Shown piece by piece: positions 16,936-26,464 of a DNA stretch of 64,000 bases. The number at the start of each line of letters is the position of its first letter. Position 1 is the stretch's first letter. The notes beneath the pieces were generated by a model. It saw nothing but the letters and a program-made list of their open reading frames with translations, was not told where the DNA came from and ran no database searches. This DNA comes from Chitinophaga oryzae (lineage in GTDB: Bacteria; Bacteroidota; Bacteroidia; Chitinophagales; Chitinophagaceae), in NCBI RefSeq assembly GCF_012516375.2, contig NZ_CP051204.2, positions 7,688,001 through 7,752,000 of the forward strand. Direction: 5' to 3'. Made by a program: the position numbers and the translations under genes.

Positions 16936-18465
16936 CTATTGACGACGACCATTATTACTGAGATTTTTGTTCAGGTCCGTTTGTGCCTGCGGGTAGGGAA
17001 AATATTTATCGCGCGCCAGGTTAATGGTGGGTGTTTTTCCTACGGCGGTAAGGTATTTATTTACCACGCTTTCATATTTACCCATGCGGATCAGGTCCTG
17101 CCTGCGTTTACATTCAAAGAAAAATTCCCAGCCCCGTTCCTGCAGAATAGCATCCCTTAAACTCTCCCTGGTGAAGGTGCCGGCGGCGCCGAGGTTGGTG
17201 GCGTGAGAGCGGTCTTTCACCTGGTTAATGAGCTGAATGGACTCACTGTTGGGCCCATTCAGCTCATTCAGCGCTTCCGCCCTGCAAAGCAGGATATCAG
17301 CGTAACGGAGAATGGGGAATACATGCCCGTCATAGTAAGTGGTGGAGCCATTCGGATCGGCGAATTTGGTAGTCGCTACATCCGGCATGTAGTAGTATCC
17401 TTCCGGCGGGTTGGTTTGTCCCGGAGGGGCCTGCATATAATGCAGGCCATCGGTACCTGTATAGTCGGAGTAGAACATTTTTTTACGGTCGTCGTTTGCG
17501 CCGAAAGTATTCCAGAAATACCAGGTTAAAGCAAAGTACTGCCATCTGTCTGTTACCTGCGGATTGTTGATCGGGCCGAAGTGGTTCATGATTTCCACGG
17601 CATCTACCAGGGGGTCTGCCAGGGCACTGAAGATACTTTCCTGGCACCATTTATTTTTCTCTGCAAACAGCCCTGCATAAGTGGGATACAATCCGTATCC
17701 CAGCGTCATGACCTGAGTGGTAAGGTCCAGCGCCTTTTGCCATTCATGTTCGCGCATATACAGTTTGCATAGCAGCGACAGCGCAGCGCCTTTGGTAGCG
17801 CGGCCTATATCATTGCTGCTGTAGATGCTGTTGTTTAAATAATTTACAGGAAGGTGGGCCGCTGCATATTCCAGGTCGCTGATGATCATCTTATTGATTT
17901 CAGCCACCGGGGTGGTGGGTAATGCAGCCTCATAGTCAGGTTGCGCGATATTTTTCGCCACCGTTTCTTCCGTCACAACTATTACCGGCCCGAACGCATC
18001 AGTCAGGTCCACGTAACCAAGGGCGCGCAGGAAGCGGAGCTCCGCGGTGAACTGTTCTTTCTGTGCATCCGTAATGCTGGTCATTTTAGGAATATAATAG
18101 AGGGAGATGTTGGCATCCGACACCAGTTTATACTGATGCTGCCAGGCAAAGGCCAGGTAGGTGTTGGCCGGCGCCCACTGGCAGTCGGACATCAGTCCTA
18201 CATCGCCGCCGGAACTGGCGTGGCCTATATCTGTGGTAAGGTCCGAAATAGTGACCTGGAACCCGGCGTAATACATCCAGGCATCTGATCTGCCGCTGGG
18301 TTGCTTGAGCCTTGAATAAACGCCGTTTACGGCGGCTTTGGCGTCACTTAGCGTAAGGAATGCGTTGGCATCCGTAAGATAGCTGTATACTTTAGGCTCC
18401 ACCAGTTTCTTGCACGAACTGGCGCCGAGCAGCAATGTGGTGAGTGCGATATATGCGTATTTCAT
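16936..18465 (-). CDS. SusD/RagB-like nutrient-binding lipoprotein
   Basis: 509 residues. A lipoprotein signal ends at Cys18 (LLLGASSCKK). SusD features are the N-terminal block KAAVNGVYSRLKQP, TPR-like helices (FLRALGYVDLTDAFG, KGAALSLLCKLYMREHEWQK), and the C-terminal signature FPILRYADILLCRAEALNEL and ERGWEFFFECKRRQDLIRMGKY. It would cap the SusC channel at 18483-21830 and deliver the substrate. It starts 17 bp after the SusC stop. The neighbours are a sulfotransferase and a cytochrome, so the ligand may be a sulfated or sulfur-containing compound, which is an inference. Confidence 0.95.
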   Translation of the reverse strand: MKYAYIALTTLLLGASSCKKLVEPKVYSYLTDANAFLTLSDAKAAVNGVYSRLKQPSGRSDAWMYYAGFQVTISDLTTDIGHASSGGDVGLMSDCQWAPANTYLAFAWQHQYKLVSDANISLYYIPKMTSITDAQKEQFTAELRFLRALGYVDLTDAFGPVIVVTEETVAKNIAQPDYEAALPTTPVAEINKMIISDLEYAAAHLPVNYLNNSIYSSNDIGRATKGAALSLLCKLYMREHEWQKALDLTTQVMTLGYGLYPTYAGLFAEKNKWCQESIFSALADPLVDAVEIMNHFGPINNPQVTDRWQYFALTWYFWNTFGANDDRKKMFYSDYTGTDGLHYMQAPPGQTNPPEGYYYMPDVATTKFADPNGSTTYYDGHVFPILRYADILLCRAEALNELNGPNSESIQLINQVKDRSHATNLGAAGTFTRESLRDAILQERGWEFFFECKRRQDLIRMGKYESVVNKYLTAVGKTPTINLARDKYFPYPQAQTDLNKNLSNNGRRQ

Positions 18466-18482
18466 TTGTTCCGGTTTACAGG

Positions 18483-21400
18483 TTAAAAGTTCAATTTAAG
18501 ACCCGCAGTAAATGTGCGGTAAGCAGGGAAAGCAGTATAATCCAACCCTGACGAAAGGTTGGCGTTGTTGCCGCTGCTATTGAGATTGCTGTTTACCTCG
18601 GGGTCTGATCCTGTATATTTGGTGATGGTGAATAAGTTTTGTACCGAGCCATATACTTTAATGCCTCTCAGGCTTTTCAGGAAAGTTTTGGCCACGGGGA
18701 TATTATAACCGAGCATCAGCATTTTACAGCGCAGGTAGGAGGCGTTTTCCACGAAGCGGGAGTTCATCAGGCCGCCGTAGGCAATCGCATATCCGTCTCT
18801 CGGTATATCGGTGTTTTCGTTTTTGGTGGTCCACCTGTTCAGTGCGGCCTTACCGGGACCTGATTCCAGCACCAGGCCGGTACCGTTGTACAGGCTGTAA
18901 TCCAGTGCGCCCTGCAGGAAAATGTTCAGTTCAAAACCTTTATAGGTAAAGTTGTTATTGATACCATAGATATAATGCGGGTTGGCATGGCCGAGATAGG
19001 TACGGTCGTTGGCATCGATAATCCCATCAGGCTTACCGCCGGGACCACTGATATCCTTAAACTTGGGATCTCCTGCTTTGGAGTTGGGCTGTGCAGGATG
19101 CGCTTCGCCGGTTTTTATGACACCATCATAGATATAACCATAGAACGTACTTAATTCACGTCCCGGTTCCAGTTTGGTGAAGTCCATGCCACGACCACCG
19201 TAGAGATTAGCGGTTTGCGTGATCACATATGGCCTGCCGCCCAGATCGAGGCAGTTCTGTTTATTATAGGCAATATTCACGGTGGTGTTCCAGGTGAAGG
19301 CATGATTGATGATATTTTCCGTAGTAACAGATAATTCCACGCCTTTATTCTCAATGCTGCCGGCATTTACAGTTTGTACGGCAAAACCGTTCCAGTCGCC
19401 GATAGGCATATCAAAGATCAGCCGGTTGGTTTTTTTCCGGTAGTAATCGATAGTCGCGGAAACGCGGTTATTGAAAAAGCCCATATCGATACCCAGGTCC
19501 AACTGTGCGGTACTTTCCCATTGCAGGTCTTCGTTAGGCAGGCGGGTAATTACCGTTCCGCCGTAACTGTCGCTGCCTTCGCCCAGTGATACGTTGGTAG
19601 GCCCAAAGAGCGACATGTAAATATAATCACCGATCCTATCGTTACCGGTAATGCCGTAGCCTCCTCTTACTTTCAGGTTGGAGAAAATGTTCAGGTTCTT
19701 GATGAACGCTTCTTCGCCGGCTCTCCAGGCGAGGGAACCGGAAGGGAAAATACCAAAGCGTTTGTTGCCGCCAAATTTTGATGACCCGTCGCGGCGCACT
19801 GTCACCGTAGCCAGGTATTTATCTTTCAGTGAGTAGTTGATTCTGCCGTAGGCTGAGGCCATTTTTGCCGGTATGGTGCTGCTGGTGCTTGACAGCCGTT
19901 CGGTGCCCGCTTCCAGATTGTGGTAAAGAAAGGCATCGGTGCTGAATTTCTGTACCAGGGAATAGTGTTTCTGGTATTTATCGGACTGGTAGGACACCCC
20001 TGCCACGACATTAAGGGAGTGGATAGTATTAAATATTTTCCGGTAGGTAAAATAGGCTTCCACGAGGTTGCGGGACACCGCCAGGTCATTTAAACTGGCT
20101 TTGCCCTGTACTTTTTCACCATCTACCAGGTCGCGGGGAAGATAGGTACCCTCTTTGGTGGTGGTATATTCCGTACCGCCGTTCACACGGAAGTTAAGGC
20201 CGTCGAGGATCTGGTAGTCGGCATATACGTTAAAATTCACTTTGTTCTCGAACCGGTCGTTGGTAGGCGCCATCAGCCAGGCCAGCGGGTTATCCCTTCC
20301 TTTGAACCGGGCGTAGGTGCCATCGTCGTTGTACACAGGAATGGCCGGAGAGGCGGTAATTACGCCGTACATGACGTTGGAGGGCACGATGTTGCCGTCG
20401 TAGGTTTTGAAGTTGGTGTAAGCGTGTGATGCATATACGCTGGCTCCTGTTTTAAACCGTTTGGCGAATTGTTTATCATAATTCAATCTCACAGAGTATC
20501 TTTCGAAAGAGGTATTTTTCAGTGCGCCATCCTGCTTGAAATAGCTGCCGGATAGTGCTACCCTGTCTTCCGCAGTACCGCCGCTCACACTTAAGTTATG
20601 GCTTTGCACAGTGCCCGGGCGGGTAGCCAGTTTAAACCAGTCGTTGTCACGGCCGCTGGCCAGATCGGCAGGCGTATAAAAGGCTGGTTGTCCTTTTTCG
20701 ATGGCTTTGGCGTTGGTGACCTGCATATTCTCCAGGCCATTCATTTTATCATATTCCTTCACGATCCTTTGTGTGCCGGTATAGCCGTCATATTGAATGG
20801 CGGCGCGGCCGCTCTTGCCTCTTTTGGTAGTGATCATCACCACGCCGTTAGCGCCGCGGGCCCCGTAAATAGCGGTGGAGGAGGCATCTTTAAGGATCTG
20901 TATATCGTCGATGTCGTTCGGGTTGATGTCCTTTCCTGTTTCAGAAGGGAAGCCATCCACTACGTACAGTGGTTCGTTGGTGGATTTGATGGAGTTCCCA
21001 CCGCGGATGCGCACAATCGTTTGTCCGCCCGGCGCGGCGTTCGACTGGCTCACCTGCACCCCTGCCGCGCGGCCCTGGATAGCCTGCGCAGCATTGCTGG
21101 TTACGCCACCGAGGTTCATATCTTCGCTGGAAATGGAGCTGATAGCGCCGGTGAGGTCTTTCTTTTTAGTGGTACCGTACCCCACCACCACTACATCGGT
21201 AAGGTTAGATACTTCTTCGGAAAGGGTTACTTTAAAGCTGGTGGTTTTACCGTCGAATTTAACCGACCAGGTTTTAAAACCCACCATAGAGATTTCCAGT
21301 GTTTCCCCGGGGTTGGCGTTAATCTTAAAGCTGCCATCGGTGTTGGTAACAGTGCCGAGTTTGGTGCCTTTAACCGTGACGGTTGCACCGGGCAGCGGCT

Positions 21401-21830
21401 GACCTTTATCGGTGGTAACCACGCCGTGCACCTCGATAGGTGGCGGCGGTGTGGTAGCCGGCTGCACTGCCGGTTTTGTTTTTACGATGATAGCGCCTCC
21501 TTCAATACTGTAAGTAAGGGGTTGGTTACGCATAAAAAGATGCAACGCATCGTTTACAGGCATGTTGCTCACCGTGATATTGGCCCTGCCGCTTTTTTCC
21601 AGCAAGGCTTCATCTGCCAGGATATTGAGGCCGGTTTGTTTGTTGATTTCCCGGAACACCTCTTTGGCGGTAACATTTTTCATCGACAGGCTTACTACCT
21701 GGTCAGGGGCTGCGCTCCCCTGTGCCGTGGCGGCGAAACATAGCAGGGCCAGTAGCTGGCTGGCCTTCAGATGTTTGGTTGGACGCCGGTTGCTCTTACA
21801 CCGGCAACTGGCATTAGTACGTAATTGCAT
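18483..21830 (-). CDS. SusC-type TonB-dependent receptor with STN signalling domain
   Basis: 1115 residues. The order is: signal sequence (about 20-42), STN domain (about 45-120: SLSMKNVTAKEVFREINKQT, INVTVSNMPVNDALHLFM read as ANITVSNMPVNDALHLFM), a Pro-rich linker, a carboxypeptidase-regulatory-like domain (130-210), plug (215-330: VVVVGYGTTKKKDLTGAISS, RIRGGNSIKSTNEPLYVVDG, DIQILKDASSTAIYGARGAN) and barrel. The STN domain is known to contact FecR, and the FecR gene lies just upstream, so substrate uptake probably controls this operon. The N-terminal 19 residues before the hydrophobic core are basic and longer than usual. It is translated ahead of SusD with a 17-bp gap. Confidence 0.96.
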   Translation of the reverse strand: MQLRTNASCRCKSNRRPTKHLKASQLLALLCFAATAQGSAAPDQVVSLSMKNVTAKEVFREINKQTGLNILADEALLEKSGRANITVSNMPVNDALHLFMRNQPLTYSIEGGAIIVKTKPAVQPATTPPPPIEVHGVVTTDKGQPLPGATVTVKGTKLGTVTNTDGSFKINANPGETLEISMVGFKTWSVKFDGKTTSFKVTLSEEVSNLTDVVVVGYGTTKKKDLTGAISSISSEDMNLGGVTSNAAQAIQGRAAGVQVSQSNAAPGGQTIVRIRGGNSIKSTNEPLYVVDGFPSETGKDINPNDIDDIQILKDASSTAIYGARGANGVVMITTKRGKSGRAAIQYDGYTGTQRIVKEYDKMNGLENMQVTNAKAIEKGQPAFYTPADLASGRDNDWFKLATRPGTVQSHNLSVSGGTAEDRVALSGSYFKQDGALKNTSFERYSVRLNYDKQFAKRFKTGASVYASHAYTNFKTYDGNIVPSNVMYGVITASPAIPVYNDDGTYARFKGRDNPLAWLMAPTNDRFENKVNFNVYADYQILDGLNFRVNGGTEYTTTKEGTYLPRDLVDGEKVQGKASLNDLAVSRNLVEAYFTYRKIFNTIHSLNVVAGVSYQSDKYQKHYSLVQKFSTDAFLYHNLEAGTERLSSTSSTIPAKMASAYGRINYSLKDKYLATVTVRRDGSSKFGGNKRFGIFPSGSLAWRAGEEAFIKNLNIFSNLKVRGGYGITGNDRIGDYIYMSLFGPTNVSLGEGSDSYGGTVITRLPNEDLQWESTAQLDLGIDMGFFNNRVSATIDYYRKKTNRLIFDMPIGDWNGFAVQTVNAGSIENKGVELSVTTENIINHAFTWNTTVNIAYNKQNCLDLGGRPYVITQTANLYGGRGMDFTKLEPGRELSTFYGYIYDGVIKTGEAHPAQPNSKAGDPKFKDISGPGGKPDGIIDANDRTYLGHANPHYIYGINNNFTYKGFELNIFLQGALDYSLYNGTGLVLESGPGKAALNRWTTKNENTDIPRDGYAIAYGGLMNSRFVENASYLRCKMLMLGYNIPVAKTFLKSLRGIKVYGSVQNLFTITKYTGSDPEVNSNLNSSGNNANLSSGLDYTAFPAYRTFTAGLKLNF

Positions 21831-21946
21831 ACTTGTGCTGAATTTTGATTGAGAGAATGGTCTGGTTGTGCTCTTTTCTTTTACAAAGCCTTTGTTATGA
21901 TAACATTCCCGTTATATTGGTTGATATAATTGTTCACTTCCAGGCT

Positions 21947-23146
21947 TTAATCGCCTTCTATAATCAGTTTCTTTCCTTCTAAGCGGTAGTTGACGTCGTT
22001 GGCATTCAGCATTTTTAAAACATTCATCAGACTGCTGCTGCGGCTGATCATTCCGAAAAATTTCCTGGGCCTGAGCCGGCCTTCATATATAATTTCCACA
22101 TCATACCAATGGGCAAACTGCCGTAGTACGGTGGTCAGATCTGTGCTCTCGAACTGGAAGTAACCCTCTTTCCAGGCGATTATTTCAGCGGTATTTACGC
22201 CGGTTATTTTCTTTACATGGCCGCCGGGGCTTATCTGCGATTGTTCACCGGGCGCCAGTTGTATACTTTCTTTCTTACTGTTAACCTTCACCGCGCCTTC
22301 CAGCAGTGTGGTATTGATAGTGGCTTCATCCGGGTAGGAGTTGATATTGAAGCTGGTGCCCAGTACATCTACCGTCACCTGGTTTACCAGCACCCGGAAA
22401 GGCCGGCGGGCATCATGTGCCACTTCGAAATATGCTTCGCCGCTAAGCTCTATCCGGCGTTCATCCCCTGCAAAGGCGGCAGGAAAGCGGAGAGAAGACG
22501 AGGCATTGAGCCATATTTTGCTGCCATCGGCCAGTACCAGCGGGTAGGTTTCGCCCGGGCCGGTGGTGAGCGTGTTATAGACAGGCGCGCTGTTGGCATC
22601 TTTTGTTTTAACGTATACCAGTTGCCCGTCCTGATTATGTACGGCGCTGTTGCCCTGTTGCGCCAGCTGATGTATAGCGGCGCTGTCGAGCACTATTTTT
22701 TCCCCGTTGGCCAGGGTGAGCACTGCCTTGTGCCCGCCGGGCGTTACAGCCGCCGGTGCGGCTTTGACCGCGGTAACCGCCACGGTAGTGGCCACCGGTT
22801 TCCGGAGAAAGTATACTGCCGGAATGGCAAAACCAAGTAACACCGCCGCTGCCGCAGCCAGTTTCAACCAGCTATAATTCCTCCGGGGAGAAAGTGGTGT
22901 GACCGGAGCGCCTTGTATATGCTGCAGGAGTTCTTTCCGGACCCTGTCGCCCGGCTCACCGGAGTGAATGCCGTCACCCGGCTTTACCTGCCGGAACGCG
23001 GCCTGCATTTCGTGCAGCAGGGTACGGCCGGAAACATCGTCCCGCAGGTAGTCCATCAGCTCAAGGGCTTCCTGGGGACTACAGGTCCGTTGCTGCCAGC
23101 GTTGCAGCAATAACCGGTAATATTCATTGTTCTTTTCTGCGGGCAT
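21947..23146 (-). CDS. FecR-family anti-sigma factor
   Basis: 399 residues from the ATG at 23146 (MPAEKNNEYYRLLLQRWQQR); a TTG six codons upstream is less likely. A cytoplasmic N-terminal sigma-binding region (1-80) is followed by one membrane helix (about 82-102, YSWLKLAAAAAVLLGFAIPA). The periplasmic FecR domain follows (about 170-265: YPLVLADGSKIWLNASSSLR, ELSGEAYFEVAHDARRPFRV, VLGTSFNINSYPDE) and then a DUF4974 domain (LTTVLRQFAHWYDVEIIYEG). It would hold the sigma factor at 23199-23795 inactive until the SusC STN domain signals. The gap to the sigma gene is 52 bp and to the SusC gene 116 bp. Confidence 0.94.
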   Translation of the reverse strand: MPAEKNNEYYRLLLQRWQQRTCSPQEALELMDYLRDDVSGRTLLHEMQAAFRQVKPGDGIHSGEPGDRVRKELLQHIQGAPVTPLSPRRNYSWLKLAAAAAVLLGFAIPAVYFLRKPVATTVAVTAVKAAPAAVTPGGHKAVLTLANGEKIVLDSAAIHQLAQQGNSAVHNQDGQLVYVKTKDANSAPVYNTLTTGPGETYPLVLADGSKIWLNASSSLRFPAAFAGDERRIELSGEAYFEVAHDARRPFRVLVNQVTVDVLGTSFNINSYPDEATINTTLLEGAVKVNSKKESIQLAPGEQSQISPGGHVKKITGVNTAEIIAWKEGYFQFESTDLTTVLRQFAHWYDVEIIYEGRLRPRKFFGMISRSSSLMNVLKMLNANDVNYRLEGKKLIIEGD

Positions 23147-23198
23147 ATCTATTACTATCCCCAAAAAAGAAAACAGGGTGGGTCGGAGAGAAAAAAAA

Positions 23199-23795
23199 TT
23201 ACCTGGAGGGAGTTATCAGGAGACCGGAGACCAACAGCAGCGGGAGAATACCGTCTGTGTTAGTATAAAAGAAGAACTTAATACTTTTCATGGCCAGCAC
23301 CATATGTTCTTTTACCGTGTTACGGGAAATGCCCAGTTCCACGGCTACTTCTTCGTAGCTTTTGCTTTCTTCCCGGCAAAGCCTGAATACCTTCTGCCGC
23401 TGGGGCGGCAGTTGCGCTATGGCCTGGTGCAGTAAAGACTCATATTGTTTCCAGAGCAGCCGTGTATCTGCATCTTCGGTCTGGTGCTGCAACTCCTGCA
23501 TCGCCTGTAAACGGAGGGCCGCATCGGCGCTGATCTTCTTCAGGCGTTTAAACACATGATTCCGGGTAATACGGTACAGGTAACCGCTGAACGATAATTC
23601 AGGGTTGATCCGCTCCCTAATCTCCCAGATCTTTATAAACACTTCCTGTAGTGTATCTTCGGCCAGTTCCGGGATGTTAATGAAGTGGAGTATATAAGTG
23701 TAAAGTGAGGGATAATACTGATCATATAGTGTTATATACGCTTCGGTATCCCCTTGCTGCAGCCTTTGCAGCAGAACAGCTTCTTCATTGCCCAC
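23199..23795 (-). CDS. ECF RNA polymerase sigma factor
   Basis: 198 residues. Sigma region 2 is at about 20-90 (LYDQYYPSLYTYILHFINIP, AEDTLQEVFIKIWEIRE, GYLYRITRNHVFKRLKK). Region 4 is at about 125-180 (AIAQLPPQRQKVFRLCREES, KSYEEVAVELGISRNTVKEH). The first codon is GTG at 23795; the nearest ATG (23788-23786) is out of frame. The tail after region 4 is hydrophobic (GILPLLLVSGLLIT), as often seen in Bacteroidota FecI-like sigma factors. It would drive the SusC operon downstream and is paired with FecR. A possible minus-7 box CTAAAATA (reverse TATTTTAG) lies at 23815-23822, but no minus-33 box is clear. Confidence 0.94.
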   Translation of the reverse strand: MGNEEAVLLQRLQQGDTEAYITLYDQYYPSLYTYILHFINIPELAEDTLQEVFIKIWEIRERINPELSFSGYLYRITRNHVFKRLKKISADAALRLQAMQELQHQTEDADTRLLWKQYESLLHQAIAQLPPQRQKVFRLCREESKSYEEVAVELGISRNTVKEHMVLAMKSIKFFFYTNTDGILPLLLVSGLLITPSR

Positions 23796-24044
23796 TGGAT
23801 TCTCGATTTGATGACTAAAATACGCAATTGGCAGATAGTTCTGCGGAAAAATTTCGTGGGTTTTGTCTGACTCCGGATGATGGTGATTTTGCAGGATTTA
23901 AAAATACTATATTTTAGTATCTGTACGTTTAAGATATTCCGGCCCTCACCGTAGTATTTTCAACGGCAATGGCAAATATTACATAATTTAGTGATGCTCA
24001 AGCAGTCACCTTTATCACTATTACTATCATTCAATACCGCGCAC

Positions 24045-25139
24045 ATGAAAAGGCTTTTTGTATTGGTTGCCCTGATTTTTCCGCTGGCGTTAAGCGCACA
24101 GACCAGGCTGTCGGAAACTGTTGCAGCAGATTTCTCTAACCGGGTGGCCCATCACTATACGTTAAAAAACGACTCCATTACCGGCTATATCGCGGAGCAG
24201 CTGACCCGCAGCGGCGCGGGCGGGCTGGACATCGACTCCACCATGTTCAACCTGAAAAACGACCTTCCTGCCCTGGATGCGGCGCTGAAATACCTGTACC
24301 AGTACAGCGATTGTAACCGGCAGCGGTTCATTGCCAACCTGCGGGGCATGAACCTGCAGACCAACAGCGTATTCCCGTTGGCCACCTACACCGCCAATAA
24401 ATATAAGAACGATACCAAGGCCCTGCTGGAAGATAAAAGCGACTTCCTGAAGACCTATACCGGTCCGGTGACCGGCAAACAGGCACCGGCTGCCGTGGCC
24501 CAGGCGACCAGCACAACAGATAATACCGCGACCGCCACCACAACGGCCGGCACCGGCGAAACAACCGCAGCCGGCACCACTGCCACCACAGAAGGCGCTG
24601 CGATCTCCGCCCCGCCTGTGGCCGATACTCGCAACTGGGAGGTGAAACCACTGTTCCAGGTACGCACCCCTGAACAACTGGTAGACATGTTCGGGAAAGA
24701 CAACGTTACTCAACGCGACGCCATCGATCTGGCCGGCACCAAAGAAGGCGAAGCCTACGTGATCTACCCTGATACCGACGACGAACTGGAAGTACAGTTT
24801 GACGGCGAAAACGGGAATATCCTCACCTTCTCCCATTTCCCCTCCAGGTGGAAATCCCCTTATGGTATTAAAGCCGGCGACCCGCTGGCCAAACTGATCA
24901 AAGTAAACGGCCGTCCTTTCCGCATCAATGGCTTCGAATGGACCAACGGCGGGCTGGTGAGCGACTGGCAGGGCGGCGCCCTCGAAGGTAAAAATGTGGT
25001 CATCCAGCTGAAAGCAAACAATACCGGCGATCCTAAAACATACGACCAGGTGACCGGAGACAAAACCATCCGTTCAGACCTCCCGGTACTGAAGAAACTG
25101 GATATCATTATCCAGTCTGTCGCTTTTAAAAGCAACTAA
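24045..25139 (+). CDS. Exported protein of unknown function
   Basis: 364 residues from the ATG at 24045, which starts a signal peptide (MKRLFVLVALIFPLALSAQ); an earlier start would place 18 extra residues before it. The mature protein has a helical N-terminal part (about 25-135), a low-complexity Thr/Ala/Gly linker (about 145-200), and a C-terminal part with two similar beta-rich segments (GDPLAKLIKVNGRPFRINGF and LEVQFDGENGNILTFSHF). No family is recognised. It is followed by a very long inverted repeat that is probably its terminator. Confidence 0.78.
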   Translation: MKRLFVLVALIFPLALSAQTRLSETVAADFSNRVAHHYTLKNDSITGYIAEQLTRSGAGGLDIDSTMFNLKNDLPALDAALKYLYQYSDCNRQRFIANLRGMNLQTNSVFPLATYTANKYKNDTKALLEDKSDFLKTYTGPVTGKQAPAAVAQATSTTDNTATATTTAGTGETTAAGTTATTEGAAISAPPVADTRNWEVKPLFQVRTPEQLVDMFGKDNVTQRDAIDLAGTKEGEAYVIYPDTDDELEVQFDGENGNILTFSHFPSRWKSPYGIKAGDPLAKLIKVNGRPFRINGFEWTNGGLVSDWQGGALEGKNVVIQLKANNTGDPKTYDQVTGDKTIRSDLPVLKKLDIIIQSVAFKSN

Positions 25140-25149
25140 ACCATTTACG

Positions 25150-25260
25150 GATTTACAGATTTTTTGATTTATGAATTTAAAATGCAGCGGGAACCACGCT
25201 ATTTTAAGGTTTCCGCTGCATTTTAAATTCATAAATCGTAAATCAAAAAATCTCTAAATC
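25150..25260. terminator. Very long inverted repeat, probable terminator
   Basis: An inner pair of 30-nt arms (25166-25195 and 25208-25237) differs at one base, around a 12-nt loop. Beyond a 7-nt bulge on the right side (GTAAATC, 25238-25244), an outer pair of 16-nt arms (25150-25165 and 25245-25260) also differs at one base. In total 44 of 46 positions pair. It fills the space between two plus-strand genes (25139 and 25278). A terminator is the simplest reading; a small mobile repeat is possible. Confidence 0.7.
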
Positions 25261-25277
25261 TTTTTTATCTTGTTTGT

Positions 25278-25733
25278 ATGAAACAGACGATAGTTATTCT
25301 TTTCTTTGCCATCATGGGACTTTCCACGAGCATGCAAGCACAATCTAAAAAATACCCTTCGCTGAACCATATCGCGATTTATGTAGTCAGCCTGGAGCGC
25401 GCCACCGCTTTCTACCGGGATGTTATTGGCCTTGAAGTGATGGACGAACCGTTTAAAGACGGCCGCCACAGCTGGTTTAAAGTAGGAGACCACAGTCAGC
25501 TGCATATTATTTCCGGGGCCGCCAAAGCCGAAGTACATCCCAAAGACGCCCATCTTTGCTTCAGCGTTCCTTCCATGAAAGCATTTATCTCCGTACTGGA
25601 GCAACATCACGTCACCTACGAAGACTGGCCGGGGAAACCCAATACCATCAATAAAAGGGTGGATGGCGTACAGCAGATCTATTTCCGGGACCCGGACGGC
25701 TATTGGATTGAAATCAACGACGACAAATACTAA
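25278..25733 (+). CDS. Exported glyoxalase/VOC-superfamily protein
   Basis: 151 residues. One VOC domain spans about 28-148: NHIAIYVVSLERATAFYRDV, VGDHSQLHIISGA, AHLCFSVPSMKAFISVL and IYFRDPDGYWIEIND. Metal ligands would be the His residues in NHIAIY and QLHII/AHLCF, and the Glu in WIEIND. Most VOC enzymes are cytoplasmic, but this one starts with a clear signal peptide (MKQTIVILFFAIMGLSTSMQ, then AQS), so it probably acts in the periplasm. It is separated from the previous gene by the long inverted repeat. The substrate is unknown. Confidence 0.9.
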   Translation: MKQTIVILFFAIMGLSTSMQAQSKKYPSLNHIAIYVVSLERATAFYRDVIGLEVMDEPFKDGRHSWFKVGDHSQLHIISGAAKAEVHPKDAHLCFSVPSMKAFISVLEQHHVTYEDWPGKPNTINKRVDGVQQIYFRDPDGYWIEINDDKY

Positions 25734-25834
25734 GCGTCCGGGACAGCGGGCAACAAGCGGCCGGTCATCGTCCTAAAAAATAACAGGCGGGAGTGGTCTT
25801 TTTTTGTTAAATTCAGTAACCACATTCCAAGATT

Positions 25835-26464
25835 ATGTCATTACTACTGAATGTTCCTGCTGCGGAAGAAACCGAAGCCAAGTCAAAAGGGGCTTTGTGG
25901 GACGCCAACCTGCAAACCTGGTACCTGCCGGATATCAATTATGATCATATCATGGAGGTAGATAAATGGATCACCGACCGGGATACCGCCATTATCCTGT
26001 CGGACGAAGTGATTATCGCCCATGCGCGCCATACCTGCCCGCATTGTCAGCAGTCCACACCGGTGATCGCCATTGGCAGCGATTTCTTCTACGAAAAAGA
26101 CATGAACGAACGGGATGAACTGGTCTGGTTTGAACTGGATTTTTTCACCCTGTTTCAGCAAACCTCCGTTATCTCCGCGCACCTGTTCAATTTTTTCCGG
26201 GACAATTACCCACATTACAAGCAGGGCCCCGCCAGGAGCGCAGACGGCTACTATTGGTGCAACCACTGCGAACATTGCGGAAAGGATATTGACGATACCC
26301 TTCTTTTTGCCGACCCGGGTGACGTGTTTAACCCGGACAACGCAGCCGCAGCCGCTTCCATCACCCTGCGGACTTTTCCGTTTAAATACGCCCCACACAT
26401 AGACGCAGATTATAATATAAATGATAATGTGCGGCTGATCAACGAATTTGCCGGCAGAACTTAG
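25835..26464 (+). CDS. DUF5710-like protein with zinc-binding Cys pairs
   Basis: 209 residues. The N-terminus LLLNVPAAEETEAKSKGALW and QTWYLP matches the short DUF5710 module known from DNA primase-like and toxin-linked proteins, where it may bind nucleic acid. A Cys cluster follows, CPHCQQSTPV (residues about 66-75), and a second pair, CNHCEHCGKDI (about 145-155), so one or two zinc sites are likely. The rest is acidic and unassigned. No signal peptide is present, so it is cytoplasmic. It is convergent with the M48 gene, with a long hairpin between them. Confidence 0.82.
   Translation: MSLLLNVPAAEETEAKSKGALWDANLQTWYLPDINYDHIMEVDKWITDRDTAIILSDEVIIAHARHTCPHCQQSTPVIAIGSDFFYEKDMNERDELVWFELDFFTLFQQTSVISAHLFNFFRDNYPHYKQGPARSADGYYWCNHCEHCGKDIDDTLLFADPGDVFNPDNAAAAASITLRTFPFKYAPHIDADYNINDNVRLINEFAGRT

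Noticed and set aside
20598..21743. A 381-codon open frame antisense to the SusC gene at 18483-21830
   Set aside because: No domain or signal is seen in it, while the opposite strand has STN, plug and barrel motifs.
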